64,000 bases of DNA from Veillonella sp. R32. Lineage in GTDB: Bacteria; Bacillota; Negativicutes; Veillonellales; Veillonellaceae. The position numbers were made by a program, and so were the translations under genes. Location of the stretch: positions 62,001 to 126,000 of the forward strand of contig NZ_NMZQ01000003.1 in NCBI RefSeq assembly GCF_010093125.1. The letters are read 5' to 3'. This document shows, piece after piece, positions 19,096 to 27,476 of the stretch. The notes under the pieces are model-generated. The model worked only from the letters and a program-made list of their open reading frames with translations. It was not told the origin of the DNA and made no database searches. How positions within the stretch are numbered: the stretch's first letter is position 1; the number at the start of each line of letters is the position of its first letter.

Positions 19096-19107
19096 GATTA
19101 TCTCCTA

Positions 19108-19812
19108 TTACGCACGTTCGCCAGTAAGGCGGAATAACATTTCTTTATAGGCATCTTCTACATTGCCAAGGTCACGACGGAAACGGTCTTTGTCAAGTTT
19201 TTCGTTAGTTTCACTATCCCAGAAACGGCATGTATCAGGGGAAATTTCATCACCTAACAAAACTTCACCTTTGTGAAGACCAAATTCCAATTTAAAGTCA
19301 ACCAAGGTTACTTTCTTTTCCGCTAAGAATTTTTTAAGGATTTCATTAACTTGCATAGCATATTTACGAACAAGTGCTACTTGTTCTTCCGTAGCCCAAC
19401 CTAACGCTAAAATCTGATCTTCATTGATGAATGGGTCACCTAAATCATCATTTTTATAGCAAAATTCAAGGATAGGACGTTTGCAAGGTGTACCTTCTTC
19501 AATACCAAGACGTTTGGACAAGGAACCAGCAATAATGTTACGAACGATAACTTCCAATGGTAAAATTTCTAATTTTTTAACTAATTGGTCACGATCATTA
19601 AGACGTTTGATGAAATGATTAGGTACACCTTCTTTAGTCAATAATTCAAAGAAGAAAGAGGAAATTTTATTATTTAAAACCCCTTTATCATGAATCGTCC
19701 CTTTTTTCTCGCCATTAAAAGCAGTGGCATCATCTTTATAGTGAACTAAATATTCATTAGCGTTTTCTGTTTCAAATACTTGTTTTGCTTTGCCTTCGTA
19801 TAACATTTTCAT
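19108..19812 (-). CDS. purC: SAICAR synthetase
   Basis: A 234-residue phosphoribosylaminoimidazole-succinocarboxamide synthase of the bacterial short type. [28 protein letters not shown] and DFKLEFG are conserved blocks, and SPDTCRFWD is the nucleotide-binding end. The ATG at 19812 has AGGAGG at good spacing, and earlier in-frame starts lack one. It sits second in the operon, 102 bases after purE, the only sizeable gap within the operon. Confidence 0.97.
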   Translation of the reverse strand: MKMLYEGKAKQVFETENANEYLVHYKDDATAFNGEKKGTIHDKGVLNNKISSFFFELLTKEGVPNHFIKRLNDRDQLVKKLEILPLEVIVRNIIAGSLSKRLGIEEGTPCKRPILEFCYKNDDLGDPFINEDQILALGWATEEQVALVRKYAMQVNEILKKFLAEKKVTLVDFKLEFGLHKGEVLLGDEISPDTCRFWDSETNEKLDKDRFRRDLGNVEDAYKEMLFRLTGERA

Positions 19813-19914
19813 GGTATTGCCTCCTATTGACATATTCTAATACCTTTATACAAGGAGATATCCTATCTCCTATTAATTAACTAACGGAATGAGCGCTTCT
19901 TTTATATCTTTTTA

Positions 19915-20406
19915 TTATTTATTCAATTCGGCTTGTAATTTTTCATTTTTAGCAATAACAGCTTTAGCCATATCTTCCCGATATGTTTTATATTGAGCTT
20001 TCAAAGCAGCATCTTGAGCGGCGCCAATCTGTACAGCAAATAAAGCTGCATTTTTAGCCCCGTCAACGGCCATAGTCGCTACAGGCATACCTGATGGCAT
20101 TTGTACAATCGCCAACAAGGCGTCAATCCCTTTTAGCGCCGTAGCATTTAGCGGTACACCAATAACAGGTAATACGGTGAAACTAGCAATAACCCCAGGT
20201 AAATGAGCGGCCGCACCAGCACCTGCAATAAATGCAATGGCTCCTTCAGCTTCTAAACGAGTTACAAATTTTTTCACTTCTTCTGGCGTACGATGGGCCG
20301 ACGCAATAACCATTTCATAGTCAATGCCAAATTCCTTCAATACGTCTGCGGCTTTCTTCATAACTCCTAAATCAGAGTCACTACCCATTACGATGCCAAC
20401 TTTCAT
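19915..20406 (-). CDS. purE: N5-carboxyaminoimidazole ribonucleotide mutase
   Basis: A 163-residue PurE. The MGSDSDLGVMKKA, SAHRTPEEV and AGAAAHLPGV blocks form the CAIR/N5-CAIR site and look class I. Class I enzymes normally need PurK to make N5-CAIR, and no purK is present in this window. It is the first gene of the purine operon, with AGGAGG before the ATG at 20406. Upstream lie a near-consensus promoter and two palindromes. Confidence 0.96.
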   Translation of the reverse strand: MKVGIVMGSDSDLGVMKKAADVLKEFGIDYEMVIASAHRTPEEVKKFVTRLEAEGAIAFIAGAGAAAHLPGVIASFTVLPVIGVPLNATALKGIDALLAIVQMPSGMPVATMAVDGAKNAALFAVQIGAAQDAALKAQYKTYREDMAKAVIAKNEKLQAELNK

Positions 20407-20469
20407 GTGAGTCCCTCCTAAATTAACTGACAAAACTACCTTGCCGTAACGATAACAATTTCTATCTAA

Positions 20470-20498
20470 ATTCTAACAAACCCAAACTTATTAGTCAA
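20470..20498 (-). promoter_or_regulatory. Promoter of the purE-C-F-M-N-H-D operon
   Basis: TTGACT (20498-20493) and TAGAAT (20475-20470) are 17 bases apart on the minus strand. A TG one base before the -10 box makes it an extended -10 element. Transcription would start about 60 bases before purE. Confidence 0.75.
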
Positions 20499-20500
20499 TA

Positions 20501-20564
20501 TAATATTCGAATATTAATTTATTTATTTTTATTAATGTTCGATGCATTCCGAACATTAATAAAA
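20501..20564. promoter_or_regulatory. Two palindromic operator candidates upstream of purE
   Basis: A perfect 16-base palindrome TAATATTCGAATATTA (20501-20516) lies just upstream of the -35 box. A second element has 15-base perfect arms, TTTTATTAATGTTCG (20527-20541) and its complement (20550-20564), with an 8-base centre. CGAAC within ATTCCGAACATT resembles the Firmicute PurBox (A-WWW-CCGAAC-WWT). Binding by a PurR-like regulator is inferred. Confidence 0.55.
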
Positions 20565-20593
20565 AGACTCCCCAAAATTAATTAGGGAGTCTT
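20560..20593 (-). terminator. Terminator of the xpt operon
   Basis: AAGACTCCC and GGGAGTCTT form a 9-base stem around an 11-base loop, followed on the minus strand by TTTTT. It starts right after the stop of the gene ending at 20600. Confidence 0.85.
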
Positions 20594-20599
20594 GTAACA

Positions 20600-21091
20600 T
20601 TATTCACCATGTTCATGGGCATGCGCAAGAAAGGGATCTGGCAATTGCGAAATCCCCATAGCTTCTTTAAGGGCTGGTACCGCCTTTGGCATATATTGTA
20701 CGATTTGATTCATCAACACATACAATAATTGTGGCTCAAAGGAAGAGTTTGAACACATATATACACAGTCCAAATATAAGCTATTATCGTCATGCTCTAC
20801 ATAATATTTGAAGTTTTTATAAATACTGTTTTCACGATTGATAAAGTCCACAATCGCTTGGTAGTTATGAGCCGTTACTACATTGCCACCTACCACTACG
20901 CGTACAACGCTGTAAATCGTAGCATCAAGCAGCACGAAAATAGGCATATCGCCAATATCTGTCTGCATATACGAGCGATATACAACGGTATCTTCATCAT
21001 CTTGAATCTCACGTTTATCAAAGCAAGTTATGTCTTCCTCAACTAAGAACTTCTCAAAAATAGCGCTTTTTTCATTCTTAGGCTTTGCCAT
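20600..21091 (-). CDS. Conserved hypothetical protein, paralog of its upstream neighbour (YbjN-like)
   Basis: A 163-residue soluble protein. I do not recognise it with certainty, but the size and alternating pattern recall YbjN/type III chaperone-like folds. It aligns over its length with the next protein: FEKFLVEEDIT against FDQFLKDRDVT, VVYRSYMQTDIGDMPIFVLLD against VVYRGYFDVAAQQLPLFIVLD, and IYKNFKYYVEHDDN against KFKIFKYYLGEDDN. It ends in a His-rich tail (AHAHEHGE) and is the last gene before the terminator of the xpt operon. Confidence 0.75.
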   Translation of the reverse strand: MAKPKNEKSAIFEKFLVEEDITCFDKREIQDDEDTVVYRSYMQTDIGDMPIFVLLDATIYSVVRVVVGGNVVTAHNYQAIVDFINRENSIYKNFKYYVEHDDNSLYLDCVYMCSNSSFEPQLLYVLMNQIVQYMPKAVPALKEAMGISQLPDPFLAHAHEHGE

Positions 21092-21161
21092 ACTGCACCT
21101 CTTCTACTTGTGGACTCTTACTAGGCGAAGGGCCTAGCACTCATGAATAAGAAACTAAGGC

Positions 21162-21656
21162 TTAGTTAACTTTGTCCTTCTTATCTTTTTTACCTTTTTC
21201 TTTAGTAGTCACTTCTTCACCATCTAATACTTTACCAAGAATGCTTGGATAGTATTCTTTAATATGTGGTTCTAATACTTCGAGTAAAAGGCCTACCAAT
21301 AAATTAGGGTCAAACGTTTCTTTAGCAGCTGGTAAGCTAATATCCATATATACTACATTATCATCTTCGCCTAAGTAATATTTAAAGATTTTAAATTTAC
21401 CATTTAATTCATTAAGATATGCCACTACGTCAGCTTGTTTTTCAGCAGGCACAGCCCCGGTAGTCACTACTAAACGAATTAAGTTAAAAACAGTGTCATC
21501 TAACACTATAAACAATGGCAACTGCTGAGCAGCCACATCGAAGTAACCACGATATACTACAGAATGCACATCATCTTGATGTTCTTCCTTAGTGAACCAG
21601 TTGGTAACATCGCGGTCTTTTAAAAATTGATCGAATTGTTCTGCTTTTGTGTTCAT
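21162..21656 (-). CDS. Conserved hypothetical protein, tandem paralog (YbjN-like)
   Basis: A 164-residue protein, clearly a tandem duplicate of the following gene over about 140 residues. Its tail is different and very basic (TKEKGKKDKKDK). A ribosome site AAGGGAG precedes the ATG. It lies 43 bases downstream of xpt, so the three genes are probably one transcript. The YbjN-like fold is suggested by size and pattern only. A role with the phosphoribosyltransferase is not established. Confidence 0.75.
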   Translation of the reverse strand: MNTKAEQFDQFLKDRDVTNWFTKEEHQDDVHSVVYRGYFDVAAQQLPLFIVLDDTVFNLIRLVVTTGAVPAEKQADVVAYLNELNGKFKIFKYYLGEDDNVVYMDISLPAAKETFDPNLLVGLLLEVLEPHIKEYYPSILGKVLDGEEVTTKEKGKKDKKDKVN

Positions 21657-21699
21657 TGTTACATCTCCCTTTTATATAATCTATTAATACAGAAACGAC

Positions 21700-22275
21700 T
21701 TAGTCGTCAATAAAAACGCAATGGTCATCTTCAAACTTAGCAATACGCACTAATGACTGCACATCATAGCCAGCTCGTTCTAAACGTTCACGACCAGGTT
21801 GGAAGGATTTTTCAATGACAATGGCAATCCCTTCTACTGTATCGCCAGCACTTTCTACTAATTTTACAAGCCCCATAGCAGCTTCCCCACTTGCTAAGAA
21901 GTCGTCAATAATGAGAACTTTCTCGCCTTTTGGTAAGAATTTCTTAGAAATAGTTACATCATAGTTTTCTTCCTTAGTATAGGAATATACTACCGAATGA
22001 TATACATCATCAGTCATAAGAATGGATTTTTTCTTGCGTGCAAACACAAGGGGTACATCCATTTCAATGGCTACTTGTAAAGCTACCGCGATGCCAGAAG
22101 CCTCAATGGTCACAATACGTTGAATGCCCTTATCTTTAAAACGCGCCGCAATTTCCTTACCAATAGCAACAAACAATTTAGGATCAATTTGATGATTCAA
22201 AAAGCTGTCCACCTTTAAGACGCGATTGTTTAAAACAATGCCTTCCTCCATAATGCGTTTTTTTAACAATTCCAT
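21700..22275 (-). CDS. xpt: Xanthine phosphoribosyltransferase
   Basis: A 191-residue type I phosphoribosyltransferase that salvages xanthine to XMP. The PRPP-binding motif is VLIIDDFLASGEAA, and FLNHQIDP and FARKKKS are typical of Bacillus-type Xpt. It is 191 residues against about 194 in the family, and the ATG has AAGGAG upstream. It heads an operon with two paralogous hypothetical genes next to the de novo purine operon, so purine control is likely. I see no purine riboswitch in the short leader. Confidence 0.95.
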   Translation of the reverse strand: MELLKKRIMEEGIVLNNRVLKVDSFLNHQIDPKLFVAIGKEIAARFKDKGIQRIVTIEASGIAVALQVAIEMDVPLVFARKKKSILMTDDVYHSVVYSYTKEENYDVTISKKFLPKGEKVLIIDDFLASGEAAMGLVKLVESAGDTVEGIAIVIEKSFQPGRERLERAGYDVQSLVRIAKFEDDHCVFIDD

Positions 22276-22312
22276 ACGAGAGTCTCCTTGTTGCGTTATT
22301 TTTATTACTTAC

Positions 22313-22349
22313 GTACTCATTATGAGTACTAATACTACACTTGATTATA
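22313..22349 (-). promoter_or_regulatory. xpt -10 element and leader palindrome
   Basis: TATAAT (22349-22344, minus) is a perfect -10 box with no good -35 match. GTACTCA-TTA-TGAGTAC (22313-22329) is a perfect inverted repeat just downstream of the predicted start and could be an operator or a small RNA hairpin. Confidence 0.45.
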
Positions 22350-22357
22350 CTACAATA

Positions 22358-23239
22358 TCACTTCTTTAGAAGAAGGTCAATAAATTTTGCAGCCCCTTGC
22401 GACACTGGCAATAAGCGCGAGCGTACTAAGGCGATTTTACGCGGTGGTACTACAATATCCGTTTTAATTTCTACCACACGACCTTCTTTTAATTTCTGTT
22501 TCACTAAAATATCTGGTACTAAGGAAATACCCATATTAATCTCAACTAAGTCCATGAGTACATCAAGGCTTCCTAATTCAAAAGATGGTTTTTTGCACGC
22601 TTTGCCCGTTAAATTATCAAAGAATTCACGGCTAGCCGCCCCTTGCGTTAAAAGCAATAAAGGTTCTTGCATTAAACGATTTAAATCAATGCTCCCCATC
22701 CCTTTATAAAATGGACCACCCACAAAGATGTCCTGCATAGTCTGCAATTCGATGACTTCTAATTGTGGATTGGCTTCTAAGCCTTCATAGGTATTAACGA
22801 TAGCCATTTGGGCTTCTCGGTTTTCTACCATCTGCACGCAAAGTGGTGACGGACGGTTCGTAATCTGTAGCCCTGTTTCCTGTTCTTGTTCTTGCCACTT
22901 TTTAAAATAAGGCAATAAGAAGTGACGACACAAAGTGTCGGTGGCTGCTAGTTTTACACTTTCTTGTTCATGTGTAAGACGATCTTGTAATTGTGTTACC
23001 CCATTATCTAAAATAGAGAACGCTTTCGCCACTGTATCGAAAAGTTCTTTTCCTTCAGGTGTAAATGAAACAGACTTGGTAGTTCGTTCAAATAAAACGA
23101 TATCCAATTCCTTTTCTAGCTGCTTAATACTTTGACTAATAGCAGACTGAGATACCCCTATCTCCTTGGCTGCTTTAGAAAAGGATAAGTGCAAGCCTAC
23201 CCCTAAAAAAGTACGATACAAATCTGTGGAAATGCTCAT
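22358..23239 (-). CDS. LysR-family transcriptional regulator
   Basis: A 293-residue protein. The N-terminal winged helix-turn-helix is classic (LSFSKAAKEIGVSQSAISQSIKQLEKELDIVLFER, about residues 17-51), and the periplasmic-binding-like effector domain follows. The ATG at 23239 gives the normal LysR start, and an upstream in-frame extension has no support. It is divergent from purL and downstream of nothing obvious, so it could control itself or purL. No effector can be inferred. Confidence 0.9.
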   Translation of the reverse strand: MSISTDLYRTFLGVGLHLSFSKAAKEIGVSQSAISQSIKQLEKELDIVLFERTTKSVSFTPEGKELFDTVAKAFSILDNGVTQLQDRLTHEQESVKLAATDTLCRHFLLPYFKKWQEQEQETGLQITNRPSPLCVQMVENREAQMAIVNTYEGLEANPQLEVIELQTMQDIFVGGPFYKGMGSIDLNRLMQEPLLLLTQGAASREFFDNLTGKACKKPSFELGSLDVLMDLVEINMGISLVPDILVKQKLKEGRVVEIKTDIVVPPRKIALVRSRLLPVSQGAAKFIDLLLKK

Positions 23240-23384
23240 ATTATATCTTTTATCTCCTTTACAACAACTACCACTCAATACCCCATAAATATTGCCAATA
23301 CCTAGCAAGGCATATAGCTTATTTATTGATTAGCAAAACTAATCTCTAAAAAGAAATTATTAACCTCCTCTAATTAAATTTTTC

Positions 23385-23413
23385 TTTACTAATAAGTCTA
23401 AACCGTATATACT
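23385..23413 (+). promoter_or_regulatory. Candidate purL promoter
   Basis: TTTACT and TATACT are 17 bases apart. The first half, ACTAATAAGTCT, nearly repeats the purE promoter segment ACTAATAAGTTT at the same position relative to the -35 box. Confidence 0.55.
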
Positions 23414-23504
23414 AGAATTGTCAATATAGGTATATTATATCTATATTTCAGCATCTGCACAATAGTTAGTGCATTCATTGACGACCATTAAGAGGAGGCT
23501 TACT

Positions 23505-26500
23505 ATGTCAATTCATCGCATTTTCGTCCGTAAACGTGAAAGCTTTGCGCACGAAGCTACATCTATGTGTCACACTATTCGTACGGAACTAGGTATTCCC
23601 GTTGACTCCGTAACGATTTACGAACGCTATGACATTGAAGGCGTATCTGCAGACGACTTAGCCCAAGCTAAGCAACTCATCTTCTCCGAACCACCGGTGG
23701 ATGAACTATTTGACACCCTCCCTCAAACGGAACAGACTCATATTATTGCCACAGAATACGTACCTGGCCAATATGATCAACGAGCTGATTCGGCGGAACA
23801 ATGCTTAGCTATGTTAACTCTTAAATCAGGCGCTACGGTGCGCACAGCCCGTGTATTTGCCTTGGAAGGTGATTTAAGTGCTAAAGACATTGCCCGTATA
23901 AAACATTATTATATCAATCCTGTAGACTCAAGAGAAGCATCACTTGAATTACCTACTACATTACAACTCAATGTGCAACCAGCGCAACCAGTTGCTAGCT
24001 TAGAAAACTTCATCACCGCTAGCCCTGAAGAATTACAAAACTGGCGCCAAGAATTAGGGCTCGCTATGAGTGCTGCTGACATCGAATTAATTCAAGACTA
24101 TTTTGCCCATACAGAAAAACGCAATCCAACTATTACGGAAATTCGCGTATTAGATACCTATTGGTCTGACCATTGCCGTCATACAACGTTTATGACAGAG
24201 TTAACCGATATTACCATCGATAATTCTCCTGAAACAGTGCCTATTCAGGCAGCGCTTGCCGAATATATGGATGGTCGTCGTCACCTCTATGCAAGTCGTG
24301 AAAAGGCCCGTACATTAATGGATATGGCCACCTTAGCAGTTAAAGAGTTACGGGAACAAGGGGGCTTACAAGAAATTGATGAGTCTGATGAAATCAATGC
24401 TTGTACCATCGTGGTACCTGTCGAAGTCAATGGCCAAACTGAAGAATGGCTCTTACTCTTCAAAAATGAAACTCACAATCATCCTACCGAAATCGAGCCG
24501 TATGGTGGCGCCGCTACCTGCTTAGGTGGTTGTATTCGTGACCCATTGAGTGGCCGTGCCTATGTATATCAAGCTATGCGTGTTACTGGTTCAGGTAATC
24601 CGTTAACACCACTTAGTGAAACCTTAGAAGGTAAATTGCCACAATCTCAAATCACTACAGGGGCCGCTCGTGGCTACAGTTCCTATGGCAACCAAATCGG
24701 CCTAGCCACTGGTGAAGTACGTGAATATTACCATCCTGGCTATGTAGCTAAGCGTATGGAAATCGGGGCTGTAGTAGGCGCTGCGCCTCGCACCAACGTA
24801 CGTCGCGAACCACCAGTACCTGGCGACATCGTAGTACTCTTAGGTGGTAAAACAGGTCGTGATGGTTGTGGTGGCGCTACTGGTTCCTCCAAAGAACACG
24901 ACTTATCCTCCCTAGCGACTTGTGGTGCCGAAGTACAAAAAGGGAATCCTTTAACCGAACGTAAAATTCAACGCTTATTCCGTCACCCTGAAGTAACTAC
25001 CCTCATCAAACGTTGTAACGACTTTGGTGCCGGTGGCGTATCCGTAGCTATTGGGGAATTAACGGATGGCTTACTTATCAACTTAGATACAGTTCCTAAA
25101 AAATATGAAGGCCTTGACGGCACGGAGCTCGCCATTTCAGAATCGCAAGAACGAATGGCTTGCGTTATTGCCGCTCAGGATTGGGATGCCTTCCGGCAAT
25201 ACTGTGATGAAGAAAATCTAGAAGCTACTGTCGTAGCTGATGTTACGGATTCCAATCGCTTAACCATGACTTGGCAAGGCGTTAATATTGTCGATATTTC
25301 AAGAGATTTCTTAAATACTAATGGAGCTAAACAAAGCCAAGCCGCTCATGTGGTAGCACCTATAGGAACTTACTATGAAGACCCTATCGTTGATGATATT
25401 AAAGAACATTGGCTAGCCACTATGAAAGATTTAGCCGTAACCTCTCAACAAGGTTTAGGTGAACGCTTTGACAGTACTATTGGAGCTGGCACCGTACTTA
25501 TGCCATTTAGTGGGCTCTATCAAAAAACGCCCGTACAAGGGATGGCCGCCAAATTACCAGTATTACATGGAGAAACTACTACGGCCAGTCTTATGACGCA
25601 TGGCTTTGATCCTTATATTTCTGAATGGAGCCCTTTCCACGGTGCGCAACAAGCCATTTTACTTTCTGTTGCTAAAATCGTAGCCTTAGGCGGTAAACGA
25701 AGCTCCGTTTATTTAACTTTACAAGAATATTTTGAACGACTCAATCAAGATACAAAAGCTTGGGGCAAACCAGTAGCGGCACTCTTAGGGGCCTATGAAG
25801 CGCAGAAACAATTAGGCATTGGTGCCATTGGTGGTAAGGACTCTATGTCCGGCACCTTTATGGACCTAACGGTGCCACCTACCCTCGTATCTTTCGCTGT
25901 CACAACGGCTAATGTAGACGATATTATTACCCCACATCTAAAAGAAGTAAGGCATGTACTCTTACATGTAAATACACCTCGTAAAGCAGATGCTACACCA
26001 GACTGGGCTATTTTCAAAGCCCAAGCAGATCGCATTACACAACAAGCGCAAGCAGGTCATGTAGCAGCCGCTTACGTAGTCGAAGCTGGTGGTATCGCCG
26101 CCGCCATCACTAAAATGGCGCTGGGCAACCGCTTAGGCGTAGACTTAATTGATGATGTTGAACCGATGTTATTCGCTTCCTATAGTGGTTCCTGGATTAT
26201 TGAAACCGATGCGGCTACGGCTAGCGAATGGGCCAAACATGAGCATGTAACCTTACTAGGTACCATCATTGAAGAGCCAGAGATTTCCATTGATGGCGAA
26301 GACCTTGCGTTAAGCGAATTAGAAAAAGCCTATGAAAGCACCTTAGCGCCTATCTTCCCATTAACCGCTAAATCCGGTCAGGGTGAAGCCGTGGCTTACA
26401 TTCATGACCAACAGGCTAAACCTCGCCAAAGCCCAAGCATTGCTACACCAAAGGTTATCATTCCAGTTTTCCCTGGCACGAACTGCGAATATGATTCAGC

Positions 26501-27245
26501 CCGTGCTTTTGAAAAAGCCGGTGCTAAAGCAGACATCGTTATTATTCGCAATCGTACAGTAGCCGAACTAGAAGAATCCATCCAAGTAATGAAACAAAAG
26601 CTAGACGAAGCACAAATTCTCTTCTTCCCTGGTGGTTTCAGTGCTGGTGATGAACCAGATGGCTCTGGCAAATTCATGGCCACCCTCTTCCGTAATCCAT
26701 ACCTTAGCGAATCATTACATAATTTATTGCATAACCGTGACGGTTTAGCACTAGGTATTTGTAATGGCTTCCAAGCCCTCATTAAACTAGGCCTGTTACC
26801 ATATGGTGACGTTGCCCCTATGACGGCTGATAGCCCTACTTTAACGTACAACACAATTGGTCGCCACTTATCTGGCATGGTACGGACGAAAGTTATTTCT
26901 ACCAAATCCCCATGGATGAGCCTCACTAAGGCTGGTGAAATTTATACAGTGCCAATTTCCCATGGTGAAGGTCGTTTCATCGCCTCCCCAGCTCAAGTGG
27001 TTGAATTCAATCGCAGCGGCCAAATTGCCACCCAATATGTTGATTTAGAAGGAATTGCCTCCTATGATGCCCGCTTCAATCCAAACCAATCCGTAGCAGC
27101 TATCGAAGGCCTATTTAGTCCTGATGGTCGCGTCTTTGGTAAAATGGGACATATTGAACGTACCAGTTATGGCATTGCTAAAAACATTCCTGGCAAACAG
27201 GGCATGCCAGTCTTTGCCTCTGGGGTAGCTTATTTTAAAGACTAA
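23505..27245 (+). CDS. purL: Phosphoribosylformylglycinamidine synthase, single chain
   Basis: A 1246-residue fused FGAM synthase containing both synthetase and glutaminase, so separate purQ and purS are not needed. The synthetase part shows NETHNHPTEIEPYGGAATC, GAGGVSVAIGELTDG and later GGKDSMSG. The C-terminal glutaminase carries VFPGTNCEYDSARAF, the nucleophile Cys in LGICNGFQAL and His-Glu in ISHGEGRF. This layout matches the clostridial-type large PurL. I start at 23505, where AGAGGAGG precedes the ATG. It is transcribed away from the rest of the purine operon and ends in its own terminator. Confidence 0.96.
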   Translation: MSIHRIFVRKRESFAHEATSMCHTIRTELGIPVDSVTIYERYDIEGVSADDLAQAKQLIFSEPPVDELFDTLPQTEQTHIIATEYVPGQYDQRADSAEQCLAMLTLKSGATVRTARVFALEGDLSAKDIARIKHYYINPVDSREASLELPTTLQLNVQPAQPVASLENFITASPEELQNWRQELGLAMSAADIELIQDYFAHTEKRNPTITEIRVLDTYWSDHCRHTTFMTELTDITIDNSPETVPIQAALAEYMDGRRHLYASREKARTLMDMATLAVKELREQGGLQEIDESDEINACTIVVPVEVNGQTEEWLLLFKNETHNHPTEIEPYGGAATCLGGCIRDPLSGRAYVYQAMRVTGSGNPLTPLSETLEGKLPQSQITTGAARGYSSYGNQIGLATGEVREYYHPGYVAKRMEIGAVVGAAPRTNVRREPPVPGDIVVLLGGKTGRDGCGGATGSSKEHDLSSLATCGAEVQKGNPLTERKIQRLFRHPEVTTLIKRCNDFGAGGVSVAIGELTDGLLINLDTVPKKYEGLDGTELAISESQERMACVIAAQDWDAFRQYCDEENLEATVVADVTDSNRLTMTWQGVNIVDISRDFLNTNGAKQSQAAHVVAPIGTYYEDPIVDDIKEHWLATMKDLAVTSQQGLGERFDSTIGAGTVLMPFSGLYQKTPVQGMAAKLPVLHGETTTASLMTHGFDPYISEWSPFHGAQQAILLSVAKIVALGGKRSSVYLTLQEYFERLNQDTKAWGKPVAALLGAYEAQKQLGIGAIGGKDSMSGTFMDLTVPPTLVSFAVTTANVDDIITPHLKEVRHVLLHVNTPRKADATPDWAIFKAQADRITQQAQAGHVAAAYVVEAGGIAAAITKMALGNRLGVDLIDDVEPMLFASYSGSWIIETDAATASEWAKHEHVTLLGTIIEEPEISIDGEDLALSELEKAYESTLAPIFPLTAKSGQGEAVAYIHDQQAKPRQSPSIATPKVIIPVFPGTNCEYDSARAFEKAGAKADIVIIRNRTVAELEESIQVMKQKLDEAQILFFPGGFSAGDEPDGSGKFMATLFRNPYLSESLHNLLHNRDGLALGICNGFQALIKLGLLPYGDVAPMTADSPTLTYNTIGRHLSGMVRTKVISTKSPWMSLTKAGEIYTVPISHGEGRFIASPAQVVEFNRSGQIATQYVDLEGIASYDARFNPNQSVAAIEGLFSPDGRVFGKMGHIERTSYGIAKNIPGKQGMPVFASGVAYFKD

Positions 27246-27335
27246 ATCTACCTAGTTGCAGGTCCATTTCAGTCATTGTATCCTTAAATACTACCACTAA
27301 CTAGGCGTATTATTTCAAAAAATGCATACTTAAAG

Positions 27336-27366
27336 AAAAAAACGGCATGACAAATGTCGTTTTTTT
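27336..27366 (+). terminator. Terminator of purL
   Basis: ACGGCAT pairs with ATGTCGT (one G-T pair), flanked by A6 and T7 runs. Confidence 0.8.
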
Positions 27367-27476
27367 CATATCTATAGGTTGCGTATCTATATGATTACTA
27401 GTATCATAATAGTTGGTGAATAAGTTTAGAGACATAACCAGCTCTTGTTATTCTTAAGTTGAAAGGATGTAAGGAC

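Noticed and set aside
20527-20564. Inverted repeat before purE as a second terminator
   Set aside because: There is already a strong terminator beside it, the stem is AT-rich with CGAAC cores, and its position upstream of the purE promoter fits an operator better, although double use is possible.
22276-22360. Purine riboswitch before xpt
   Set aside because: The leader is only about 60 bases and lacks the conserved three-helix core. Only a small palindrome is present.
26402-26926. 174-codon minus-strand open frame inside purL
   Set aside because: It is entirely antisense to conserved glutaminase-domain coding sequence, with no ribosome site and atypical composition.
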